NCBI RefSeq assembly: GCF_024448135.1
Contig: NZ_JAMRYX010000091.1
Location: 1 to 64,000, forward strand
Direction: 5' to 3'
Source: Methylocystis suflitae
Lineage (GTDB): Bacteria; Pseudomonadota; Alphaproteobacteria; Rhizobiales; Beijerinckiaceae
Length of the DNA stretch: 64,000 nucleotides
The notes below the pieces were generated by a model that was given only the letters and a program-made list of their open reading frames with translations, made no database searches and was not told where the DNA came from. Positions 8,690 through 16,172 of this stretch are shown in pieces. A program made the translations under genes and the position numbers. Every line of letters begins with the position of its first letter. The stretch's first letter is position 1.

Positions 8690-8767
8690 GCGCGCGTGAA
8701 CGCGCGCCTTGCGTCGCCTGTTGGAGGAACGGACGACGGGAGAACTGCATCATCAGGGAGAGGAAAC

Positions 8768-8998
8768 ATGGCTTATAAGCTTTTTGCCGTCGTCGCCCTC
8801 GCTTTGGCAGCGGCCCTGACGAACCACGCCTTTGCCGGCGAGCAAACATCCACGGTCGAATGGAAGGCGCCTCAGGTAGTGGGCCAGCCTGGATACAAGG
8901 AAGAGGCAGCCAAACCTCGCGAGGCCGCGGCGCCGCGCCCCATTGGTCAGGATCCTTATGCGGCGCGCAATCTGAACCAATCGTCGCAGAATCGGTAG
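8768..8998 (+). CDS. Small secreted protein of unknown function
   Basis: 76 residues from ATG 8768, with a purine-rich AGAGGAAAC ribosome site. The N-terminus is a classic signal peptide (MAYKLFAVVALALAAALTN, then HAFAGE, cleavage after AFA). The mature part of about 55 residues is hydrophilic, rich in Pro, Ala, Gln and Glu, with no Cys and no motif I recognise. The gene has its own promoter and a strong terminator (9047-9073), so it is a single transcription unit. It faces the same way as the Spy-like gene downstream. Confidence 0.7.
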   Translation: MAYKLFAVVALALAAALTNHAFAGEQTSTVEWKAPQVVGQPGYKEEAAKPREAAAPRPIGQDPYAARNLNQSSQNR

Positions 8999-9046
8999 GA
9001 ACCAAAACCTACTGATATTTAAGTGTCCTAAGGGCTGAACTCACCA

Positions 9047-9073
9047 GCGGCGGGCGCGAGTCCGCCGCGTTTT
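9047..9073 (+). terminator. Rho-independent terminator
   Basis: GCGGCGG and CCGCCGC form a 7-bp GC stem around an eight-base loop, followed by GTTTT. It lies about 50 bases after the stop at 8998 and closes that gene. Confidence 0.7.
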
Positions 9074-9296
9074 GCTGTGCAGTATCGCTTTGTAGAGTCG
9101 CAGGATCCTTTTTTGAATTTCATGCGCCCGCGTGACGATTCGTCCATCGCCTCACGGCTTGATCTGTGACAAAGTTGCAGACGTTCAACGGCGCCTGATG
9201 CTCGGTTAGGCGCTCAACATGCGCGAAACTCCACAATGATTCGTCGCGCCAGCGACGAGAGGAGCGCTCGCGACAAACATTTCAAGGGAGGGCGCC

Positions 9297-10223
9297 ATGA
9301 CGACGCGAAAACAAACATCGCGCGGAAAATTGCTTGCGGCGAGCGCCGCCGCTTTGCTCCTCGCAGCTGGACTCTCCATGGCGCAGGCGCAGCAGGGCGG
9401 CATGGACCATAGCAAGATGGACGGCGCCATGGACCACGGCGGCGCCAACGCCCCAGCGCAATGGGCGGACCCCGGCAAGGCGCAAGCAGGCGGCGCTGAG
9501 TCCGGCAAGACCGACGTGCAGAAGAGCGAAGCGGGCAAGGGCGACGAAGGTCACGCAGGCCATCACGGCATGTCGGGCATGGGCCAAGGCGGCGGCCAGA
9601 GCGGCGGCATGGGCGGGATGATGGGCGGCATGTCGGGCATGGGCCAGGGTGGCGGCCAAAGCGGCGGCATGGGCGGCGGCATGATGGGCGGCATGTCGGG
9701 CATGGGCCACGGCGGCGGCAAGGACGGCGGCAAGGGCGGCGACGGCATGAGCGGCATGTCGCATGCCGCCGGCGGGATGATGAACAAAATGGTCTGCGGC
9801 TTCGCCGATCATCTTGAGGGACGCCTCGCCTATCTCAGGGCCGAGTTGAAACTGACCGACGCGCAAACCGGCCCCTGGAACGCCTTCGCCGAGGCGTGGC
9901 GCGCCGCAGGGCAAAAGGCGAAACAAAAATGTGACGCCGCCGATATGCGCGCGGACCATTCCAAGCCGGAAGTTTTGAATAAGCTCACGATGATGGAGAA
10001 CCATATGGTCGACCATCTCGAAGTGGTGCGCGCACAGAAGGCGGCGATCGAATCGCTCTTCACCAGTTTGAGCGAGGATCAGAAGAAGACCGCAAATGAG
10101 ACGCTGACCGGCATCATGAAGGTCGGCAAGTCGATGGGCGATATGATGGGCGGCGGCATGATGGGCGGCGGCATGTCGCATTCCGGCGGCGGCATGGGCG
10201 GCATGGGCGGCATGCAGCACTAG
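9297..10223 (+). CDS. Met/Gly/His-rich Spy/CpxP-family (LTXXQ) periplasmic protein
   Basis: 308 residues from ATG 9297 with a strong GGGAGG ribosome site. A signal peptide ends near AQAQQ. Residues about 35-160 are low complexity: MDHSKMDGAMDHGG, then two-and-a-half copies of a 20-21-residue Met/Gly repeat (MSGMGQGGGQSGGMGG). The C-terminal half has the LTXXQ-like text LKLTDAQTGPWNAFAEAW typical of Spy/CpxP chaperones and metal-sensing relatives, and the tail again is Met/Gly-rich. Methionine and histidine clusters suggest Cu(I)/Cu(II) binding in the periplasm. It converges on a Met-rich multicopper oxidase, which supports a copper role. The exact function is inferred. Confidence 0.8.
   Translation: MTTRKQTSRGKLLAASAAALLLAAGLSMAQAQQGGMDHSKMDGAMDHGGANAPAQWADPGKAQAGGAESGKTDVQKSEAGKGDEGHAGHHGMSGMGQGGGQSGGMGGMMGGMSGMGQGGGQSGGMGGGMMGGMSGMGHGGGKDGGKGGDGMSGMSHAAGGMMNKMVCGFADHLEGRLAYLRAELKLTDAQTGPWNAFAEAWRAAGQKAKQKCDAADMRADHSKPEVLNKLTMMENHMVDHLEVVRAQKAAIESLFTSLSEDQKKTANETLTGIMKVGKSMGDMMGGGMMGGGMSHSGGGMGGMGGMQH
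9568..9725 (+). repeat. In-frame tandem repeat encoding Met/Gly motifs
   Basis: Units of 60 and 63 bases starting at about 9568, 9628 and 9691 (the third partial) share the opening GGCATGTCGGGCATGGGCCA and differ mainly at third positions. They encode MSGMG-QGGGQSGGMGG-type repeats. Both size and phase keep the frame, so copy number could vary between strains without breaking the gene. Confidence 0.75.
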
Positions 10224-10235
10224 TTTCGCGCAACA

Positions 10236-10270
10236 GCGCTCCCGGCGGGCGAAGGCCCGACCGGGAGCGC
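10236..10270. terminator. Bidirectional terminator between convergent copper genes
   Basis: GCGCTCCCGG (10236-10245) pairs perfectly with CCGGGAGCGC (10261-10270), and an inner GGGC/GCCC pair can extend the structure. It sits 13 bases after the Spy-like stop and before the end of the opposing oxidase gene. The flanking T tracts are short. Confidence 0.6.
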
Positions 10271-10332
10271 ATTTAGACGAATTGCTTTCCAGATCTATTG
10301 CGCTTCACGGACGCCGCGCGTCTTGAGCCGCT

Positions 10333-12000
10333 CTACTCCACCGAGAACTCGCGCATCATGCCGGCGTCCTCATGTTCGAGGTTGTGGCAGTGATACATGA
10401 AGCGTCCCTTGAAATCGCCGAACGGCTTGATGATTCGCAGGCGCTCGCCCGGCGCAACGAGCACCGTGTCCTTTAGGCCGCTGTCGATGAAGCCGTCGCG
10501 GACCGAGGCGTAGGCGTCCTCGTCGCCTTCAAAGCGGCGCTCGATAATCTCGAAGGGCTGGCCGTGCAGATGGATGGGATGCGCCATCGACATCATTCCC
10601 ATCATGCCCATGCCTCCCATTCCCATTCCCATTCCCATGCCGCCCATTCCCATGCCGCCCATTCCCATGCCGCCCATTCGGCCGCGCATCCTGCCGCCGC
10701 CCATCATGCCCATGCCGCCCATGCCGCCGTGCTCATGGAAAATTTCGATGAGCTGGGTCGTGTCGACGGGAATGCGCTCGCGCCGCTGTATGTCGTTGTG
10801 GCCATAGGGGCGACCGTTGAGGAACATCGCCATGTGCGCCATGGTGATGGCGATCGGAATGGGATCGTCCGAATTGGCGATCTCTTCCTTGCGGAAGCGT
10901 CTGATGGTCGAGAGCGTCTCCGGAAGCCTCCATGACTCGTTTGAAGCTTTCGTCACCCTGGCCGTAAACAACGGGAATTCCTCGCCCATCGCGAGATCGC
11001 TTCCCATCATGCGCTGCGCCATCGGCGGAATGAGACCGTAGAATTCTCCGCTCAACATCGTGCGCTTCGAGCCTTGCGGGCGGCCGCTGAAATCGACGAT
11101 GAGATCGACGCGCTCGGCGGGCGCGAGCATCACATAGGGCCGCGTCTCCGCCTTCTCCAACAGCCCGCCGTCGACGCCGATCACGGTCAGCGGAGTCCGG
11201 TCGTCCCAGCACAGTTTGTAGATGCGCGCATTCGAGCCGTTGAGGATCCGCAGACGATAGGCGCGGCTGGCGACGTCGATCGTGAAGTCGCTTCGTCCAT
11301 TAACGAGCACGCGGTCGCCATAAAAACCGAACATGCTCGTATGCATGTCATCGCCGTAGGCGAGCTGATTGTCGTCGTCGAACGAGCGATCCTGGATGAC
11401 GAGCGGAATTTCGAATTCGCCGGACGGCAGTCCGAGCGCGCGCTCTTCCTCGTCCTCAACGATCATCGCGCCGGCCAGGCCGCGATAGACCTGCGTCGCG
11501 GTCTTCTCGTGCGTATGCGGATGATAGAAATACATGCCGGCGCGATTGCGGATCTCGAATTCGTAAACGTAAGTCTCGCCCGGATCGATCGCCGCCGTCG
11601 GATGGCCGTCCATCAGCATCGGCACATGCAGGCCGTGCCAATGCGTGATGGTTTCCTCCGGCAAGTCGTTGCGAAGCCGGATGCGAACCTTTTGTCCCTT
11701 GGTGAAACGCAGCAGGGGGCCGAGGTAAGCGTCGGGCAGCGCCGTCAGCGCATTCGGCGGACCTTTGATCAGATTGCCGACGTAGCGCCACACGCGCGTC
11801 GGCTTTCCCGTCAAAATCGGCGTCTCGTCGCGCTTGCACATCAATTCGAGTTCGACGTCCGGCGTGAAGGCGTCGGACGCGCGGTTGGGCGCGGTCCGGC
11901 GCATCGCATGGCCCTGGCCGAAGGCCGGAGCGCCGATCATCGCCGTTGCGCCCGCGCCGAGGAGAAGTCCCCGGCGCGACAAGGGCCTAAAGCGTTTCAT
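10333..12000 (-). CDS. Multicopper oxidase of the CueO/CopA type with Met-rich insert
   Basis: 555 residues from ATG 12000; the longer frame from 12012 is less likely because GGGGGGA sits just upstream of this ATG. A twin-arginine signal is visible (LSRRGLLLGAGATAM). Copper motifs: THWHGLHVP near residue 123, YFYHPHTHEKT near 162, HPIHLHGQPFEI near 476 and MYHCHNLEHEDAGMM near 535. A very Met/Gly-rich insert lies at about 422-473 (GMGMGGMGMGGMGMGMGM), as in CueO, where a Met-rich segment covers the type 1 site and supports cuprous oxidase activity. Likely role: periplasmic Cu(I) detoxification. Confidence 0.93.
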   Translation of the reverse strand: MKRFRPLSRRGLLLGAGATAMIGAPAFGQGHAMRRTAPNRASDAFTPDVELELMCKRDETPILTGKPTRVWRYVGNLIKGPPNALTALPDAYLGPLLRFTKGQKVRIRLRNDLPEETITHWHGLHVPMLMDGHPTAAIDPGETYVYEFEIRNRAGMYFYHPHTHEKTATQVYRGLAGAMIVEDEEERALGLPSGEFEIPLVIQDRSFDDDNQLAYGDDMHTSMFGFYGDRVLVNGRSDFTIDVASRAYRLRILNGSNARIYKLCWDDRTPLTVIGVDGGLLEKAETRPYVMLAPAERVDLIVDFSGRPQGSKRTMLSGEFYGLIPPMAQRMMGSDLAMGEEFPLFTARVTKASNESWRLPETLSTIRRFRKEEIANSDDPIPIAITMAHMAMFLNGRPYGHNDIQRRERIPVDTTQLIEIFHEHGGMGGMGMMGGGRMRGRMGGMGMGGMGMGGMGMGMGMGGMGMMGMMSMAHPIHLHGQPFEIIERRFEGDEDAYASVRDGFIDSGLKDTVLVAPGERLRIIKPFGDFKGRFMYHCHNLEHEDAGMMREFSVE

Positions 12001-12033
12001 GCATCCCCCCAAGCGGCGTTCGGCGCCCCTTAA

Positions 12034-12063
12034 ATTAGATGCTTCTTATATATGTGTGCTCAA
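12034..12063 (-). promoter_or_regulatory. Putative promoter of the Met-rich multicopper oxidase gene
   Basis: On the minus strand TTGAGC (12063-12058) and TCTAAT (12039-12034) are separated by 18 bases in an AT-rich stretch, 34 bases before the ATG. A TATATA lies within the spacer. I see no clear CueR-type dyad. Confidence 0.4.
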
Positions 12064-12215
12064 GCCGTTGATAACTGCGGCAAAAGGCGTCATGTTTTTC
12101 CGGGGGGCGCGTTTTTGCCCAAAGGCGGCTATAACTTTAAAGTGTCGCCCCCCGATCACCGACCTAGATCGATTATGCAAGCAGCGGCGGCGCTGGAGCG
12201 CGGCTTTCCATCGCA

Positions 12216-13211
12216 ATGAATGACAGCAGCCAACAACGCGCCTTTAGCGCGACCTTGGCCGTGGACGCCCTTCGGCGGCGCCGCGCGCTCGTCGTGCGCC
12301 CGCGCTTCCTCATGTTTCTTTTGCTGTGCCTGCTGGCGCATCTCTGCGTCTTGGCATTCCTGCTCTTGGAAGACTGGCGCTCCGCCCGCGAAGCGCCGCA
12401 CATCGAGGAAACTCCGGTCGAGGTGATCACCGAACCGCCTCCGCCCAAGCAGGAAGAGCCTCCTGCGCCCGAGCCAGAGAAGCCGCCGGAGCAGCAAAAA
12501 CAGCAGCAGAAGCCGCCGCCTCCGCCGCCGCTGGAAGAGGAAAAGCCGGCTTTCGACGCCCCCGAGGCCGAGAGCAAGACCAAGTCCGACGTCAACGCGC
12601 CGGAGGAGAAGGATCTCAAGACGCCGAAGAACGCGCAGGAGAAGGACGCGCCCAAGGACGACAAGCCTCAGGGCATGAAGGACGGCGAGGACGAAGACGG
12701 CAAGGCGAAGGCGCCGGAAGAGACCAAGGACACGCCGATCGAGGACAAGAGCGACGCCGAGATCATCGAGAAGGCCGCGCCCGACAAGCAGCCGCAGGAA
12801 AAGCCCGACCCGAACGAAAAGGGGCCGGTGAAGAAAGGCGAGGCGAACTCGATCGCCGATCAGCTCGCGGCGCTCGCGCCGATACCTGACTACAAGCTTG
12901 CGGCGCCGCGCAAGTTCTCGCCGGTCGGCGGCGGCCATGCGAAGACGACCTATCTGACGATCCTCTATGGCCTCATCATGCCTCACATGCACATCCCGCC
13001 GCGCGTGCGGGGGAGCGGCGCGATCGGCAGGGGCGCGGTTGTCTTCTACATCGACGAAATGGGCAATCTCACCCATCAGGCTGTGCACCAGCCGAGCGGC
13101 GCGCCCGATCTCGACGCTGCCGCTCTCGCCGCCGTGCGCCGCGCCGCGCCTTTCCCCGCGCCGCCGCGCGGCCTGCCGCACTCGATGATCTTCAGCTACG
13201 CGACGAAGTAG
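12216..13211 (+). CDS. TonB-family protein with Pro/Lys/Glu-rich linker
   Basis: 331 residues. One N-terminal transmembrane helix near residues 31-50 (LMFLLLCLLAHLCVLAFLLL) is followed by a long charged Pro/Glu/Lys linker (residues about 60-210) able to span the periplasm. A C-terminal domain of roughly 100 residues (YLTILYGLIMPHMHIP, GRGAVVFYIDEMGNL, AALAAVRRAAPFPAPPRG) has the pattern of the TonB C-terminal fold. Such proteins transfer proton-motive energy to outer-membrane receptors. No exbB/exbD or receptor gene is adjacent. Given the neighbours, uptake of a metal or metallophore is a guess. Confidence 0.8.
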   Translation: MNDSSQQRAFSATLAVDALRRRRALVVRPRFLMFLLLCLLAHLCVLAFLLLEDWRSAREAPHIEETPVEVITEPPPPKQEEPPAPEPEKPPEQQKQQQKPPPPPPLEEEKPAFDAPEAESKTKSDVNAPEEKDLKTPKNAQEKDAPKDDKPQGMKDGEDEDGKAKAPEETKDTPIEDKSDAEIIEKAAPDKQPQEKPDPNEKGPVKKGEANSIADQLAALAPIPDYKLAAPRKFSPVGGGHAKTTYLTILYGLIMPHMHIPPRVRGSGAIGRGAVVFYIDEMGNLTHQAVHQPSGAPDLDAAALAAVRRAAPFPAPPRGLPHSMIFSYATK

Positions 13212-13358
13212 GCCTGTCGTCCGGTTGATCCTTGGTGGTCATTCCCGGCGCGCTTTTTACGTGATCGGAAAACCAGAGCAACATTCAGGATTCTTGTCGT
13301 GCTCTGATTCCCGGTCAGGCCTTCGCCTGTTCACGCGGACCGCTCAATTCAATCAGTA

Positions 13359-14138
13359 TCAGACGAGCGCAATCGCCGAGACGAGCCGTCCGTAATCCGG
13401 CTCGCGGCGATGGACGCTGCGGCGGTAGCTGAAACAGCGCGCTTCATCCGCATAAGTGTCGACGCCGAGGTCTTCGAAAGAGGCGACGTCCAGCGCCTCG
13501 ACGCGGGAGGCGATGAAGCCCGGCAGATCGAAGGTCGCATGGCCTTCGCGCGCCGTCGGCGTAAAAAAGCGCGAAAAGGACTCGTCGGCTTCCCGAAACT
13601 GGTCGATGAATTCCGGCCCGACTTCATAGCTCGTCGCCCCGATCGCCGGGCCAAGCGCGACATGGATGTCGGCGCGGCGCGCGCCATGCGCCTCCATCTC
13701 TCTGACGGTCGCTTCGATGACGCCGCCGAGCGCGCCCTTCCAGCCGGCGTGGCAGGCGCCGATGACGGCCGCCTTTGCGTCGGCGAAAAGCAACATGCCG
13801 CAGTCGGCGCCGGTGACGCCGAGCGCGAGCGAGACTTCCGCCGTCACCACGCCGTCGCATCGCGGCCGCGCGTCAGCGCTCCACGGTTCGCGCACGGCGC
13901 GCGCCTCCGCGGAATGGATCTGGAACGGCACCATCAGGCGCTCGGCCGCCACTCCGAGACGCGCCGCCATGCGGGCGCGATTCTCCTCGACATGCGGCGG
14001 CGCGTCGCGCGATCCGACGCCGCCATTGAGCGATGCGTAGACGCCTTCCGACACGCCGCCGTCGCGGGTGAAAAAGGCGTGGCGCAGGCCGGGCAGGCTG
14101 AGATTTCGCGCGGTCAGCGCAGGCGTTTCGAACGTCAT
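13359..14138 (-). CDS. pgeF: Purine nucleoside phosphorylase PgeF (YfiH, laccase-domain family)
   Basis: 259 residues. Family motifs include FTRDGGVSEGVYASLNGG near residue 25, GVTGADCGMLLFAD near 110 and GACHAGWKGALGG near 128, which supply the His-Cys-His metal-site residues. Members were once called multicopper polyphenol oxidoreductases; biochemical work on homologues shows purine nucleoside phosphorylase or adenosine deaminase activity, and E. coli YfiH edits peptidoglycan precursors. It is third in a minus-strand lgt-midA-pgeF cluster, starting 10 bases after midA, an order standard in rhizobia-like genomes. Despite lying near copper genes it belongs to this housekeeping unit. Confidence 0.92.
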   Translation of the reverse strand: MTFETPALTARNLSLPGLRHAFFTRDGGVSEGVYASLNGGVGSRDAPPHVEENRARMAARLGVAAERLMVPFQIHSAEARAVREPWSADARPRCDGVVTAEVSLALGVTGADCGMLLFADAKAAVIGACHAGWKGALGGVIEATVREMEAHGARRADIHVALGPAIGATSYEVGPEFIDQFREADESFSRFFTPTAREGHATFDLPGFIASRVEALDVASFEDLGVDTYADEARCFSYRRSVHRREPDYGRLVSAIALV

Positions 14139-14148
14139 CGCGTCGATG

Positions 14149-15231
14149 CTACACCAAAAATCCCGGCAGGTCGGGCATGTCGGGATGGGTCACCGCCATC
14201 ACCTTGAATAGTTGGCCCATCTGACGGCGCGCATCGTCGACGCCGGTAAGGCGTTCAAAGGCGTCGATGATCGACTGCGCCTGTTCGGGCGTCGCCTTTT
14301 TTGACAAGGTCTCGGCGCGGCGTTCGATGCCAAGCTGCAGCAGAAATTGCGCTTGCGTGACCGGGCCCATCACCTTGGCGCCGCGCGCGCGCGCGGCGCG
14401 CGCCAGAGCCGCGAAATCGACGTGAGCGGTCAGGTCCGCTTCGCCTGGGGTAGCGAGGGGATCGACATAGGCGTGGCGCGACACCGCCTGCAGACTTTCG
14501 CCAAGCGACGTCTGCTCATAGCCATAGTCGATGAGCAGTAGCGCGCCGCCTTGGGCGACGAGCCGTGCGGCGATGTCGCCGATAAGCTTTTGGCTCGCGG
14601 CGCTGACTTCGATGATCGATCCTTCGCGCGCCGGGACGTTGAGCGTCGTCTCGATCTGATCGGACAGTCCGAAGGCGAGTTCGCCTTGAGCGTCGAGCCC
14701 GACGAGCTGTTCGCGCCAGCCGCCGGCGGTTTTGACGAAGTGCCTGACGGGCAGCGCGTCGAAAAACTCATTGGCGAGGATGAAGGCCGGACCGGGCGGC
14801 GTCTCGGCAAAATCCAGATGCCACTGCGCCGGCTTCGCGGCCCTGGCCAGCGTCTGGCGCTGCGCCTCGCGCAGAACCGGACTGGTTTCGACGAGATGCA
14901 CGGTGACGGCGGAAAAGAAGTTGGGCGCGATCGGCGTCACCCGCAGCACGTCCGACATCAGCGTGCCGCGGCCGGGTCCGAGCTCGACGAGCCTTGCCTC
15001 AGTCGGCGCGCCCGCAGCGCGCCAGGCTTCGGTGACCCAAACGCCGAGCAATTCGCCAAACATCTGGCTGATCTCTGGCGCGGTGACGAAATCTCCGCCC
15101 GCGCCGAATGGGTCGCGCGTCATGTAATAGCCGTAGCGCGGATGCGTCAGGCAGAGCGACATGAATCGCTCGAGCGTCATCGGACCGTCATGAGCGATCG
15201 TCTCGACGATCTCTCTTTTCAAGGCGCTCAT
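14149..15231 (-). CDS. SAM-dependent methyltransferase, MidA/NDUFAF7 family
   Basis: 360 residues from ATG 15231, with GAGGAG about nine bases upstream. Further upstream frame (to 15459) is discarded as it lies inside lgt. The start overlaps the lgt stop (ATGA). The N-terminus (LERFMSLCLTHPRYGYYMT) and the SAM-binding loop (VELGPGRGTLMSDVLR) are hallmarks of the COG1565 family. The mitochondrial homologue NDUFAF7/MidA methylates an Arg of the complex I subunit NDUFS2. A role in NADH dehydrogenase assembly is therefore possible but unproven in bacteria. Confidence 0.9.
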   Translation of the reverse strand: MSALKREIVETIAHDGPMTLERFMSLCLTHPRYGYYMTRDPFGAGGDFVTAPEISQMFGELLGVWVTEAWRAAGAPTEARLVELGPGRGTLMSDVLRVTPIAPNFFSAVTVHLVETSPVLREAQRQTLARAAKPAQWHLDFAETPPGPAFILANEFFDALPVRHFVKTAGGWREQLVGLDAQGELAFGLSDQIETTLNVPAREGSIIEVSAASQKLIGDIAARLVAQGGALLLIDYGYEQTSLGESLQAVSRHAYVDPLATPGEADLTAHVDFAALARAARARGAKVMGPVTQAQFLLQLGIERRAETLSKKATPEQAQSIIDAFERLTGVDDARRQMGQLFKVMAVTHPDMPDLPGFLV

Positions 15232-16052
15232 GCCGTTGCGCTCCTCGGGCGCAGCGCGAACATGATCGCCGCCGCGCCAATTAAAACAAGCGGCGCAGAA
15301 AGGACCATGCCCATGGTCAATCCGTTGGGCAGCGCTTCCTGAACCGGATCTGGTTCGCGAAAAAACTCGCAGAAAATGCGCGCCAGCCCGTAGCCGACGC
15401 CAAAAAAGCCGGTGGCGAGACCCGGGTGTTTGAGCGCGCCGTGGCGCGCAGCGAACCACAGCAGCAGGCCCAGCGCCACGCCTTCGAGCCCCGCCTCATA
15501 AAGCTGGCTGGGATGGCGCGGGACGTCGCCCGCGCCTGGAAACGCCATCGCCCAGGGCACGTCGGTTTCGCGCCCCCACATCTCCGGCTTGATGAAATTG
15601 GCGAGGCGGCCGAAGAAAAGTCCGATCGGCGCGACAGTGGCGCAAATGTCGCTCACGGTGAGCAGCGGCACGCCGCTGCGACGGGCGTAGAGGGCCATGC
15701 CGATGATCGCCCCGACGAGGCCGCCATGAAAGGCCATGCCGCCCTTCCAGGTCTGAAAAATTTCCAGCGGGTGCGCGAAATAGAACGCCGGATCATAGAT
15801 CAGCACATGCCCGAGTCGTCCGCCGATGACGACGCCGAAGGCGACGAAAACGAGAAGATCATCGAGAGACTCTCGGCTCGGTCGCGGTTGGCCGCGCCTC
15901 CAGAGCGCGTCGTTTGCGGCGAGCGCGCGCAAGCCAAGCCAGCCGAAGATGAAGCCGCCGATATAAGCGAGCGCATACCACCGCAGCGGCACGGGCCCGA
16001 TGTTGACGGCGACAGGATCGATCACTGGAAAGGGAAGCACAAAAATCGGCAT
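15228..16052 (-). CDS. lgt: Prolipoprotein diacylglyceryl transferase Lgt
   Basis: 274 residues with about seven membrane helices. The Lgt signature GRLANFIKPEMWG is visible near residue 150, and HGGLVGAIIGM near 117 supplies the essential His-Gly-Gly region. The enzyme transfers diacylglycerol from phosphatidylglycerol to the lipobox Cys of prolipoproteins in the inner membrane. An ATG at 16052 directly follows an in-frame TTG at 16055, and either may start; the ribosome site is weak. It is first in the lgt-midA-pgeF unit. Several lipoproteins in this window would be its substrates. Confidence 0.95.
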   Translation of the reverse strand: MPIFVLPFPVIDPVAVNIGPVPLRWYALAYIGGFIFGWLGLRALAANDALWRRGQPRPSRESLDDLLVFVAFGVVIGGRLGHVLIYDPAFYFAHPLEIFQTWKGGMAFHGGLVGAIIGMALYARRSGVPLLTVSDICATVAPIGLFFGRLANFIKPEMWGRETDVPWAMAFPGAGDVPRHPSQLYEAGLEGVALGLLLWFAARHGALKHPGLATGFFGVGYGLARIFCEFFREPDPVQEALPNGLTMGMVLSAPLVLIGAAAIMFALRPRSATA

Positions 16053-16172
16053 CAACCAGGTCCGGGCGCGGGCGCGCGTTTGAAACCTACACGCCCAGCC
16101 TGTCTTTTACCCGCCAGCATGACGGATGTCATGTCCGGTCTGAAGCGCTTCAAAACGCGCGCGAGACGCAGA

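Noticed and set aside
9568-9725. Regular repeats that could suggest a CRISPR array
   Set aside because: The units are directly adjacent without spacers and lie in frame within a coding region.
13250-13330. Inverted AGAGCA/TGCTCT text between TonB-like and pgeF genes
   Set aside because: Imperfect, widely spaced and without a T tract, so neither a terminator nor an operator could be supported.
16119-16132. Palindrome ATGAC-GGAT-GTCAT between lgt and fadJ
   Set aside because: Too short, with no promoter context; chance is likely.
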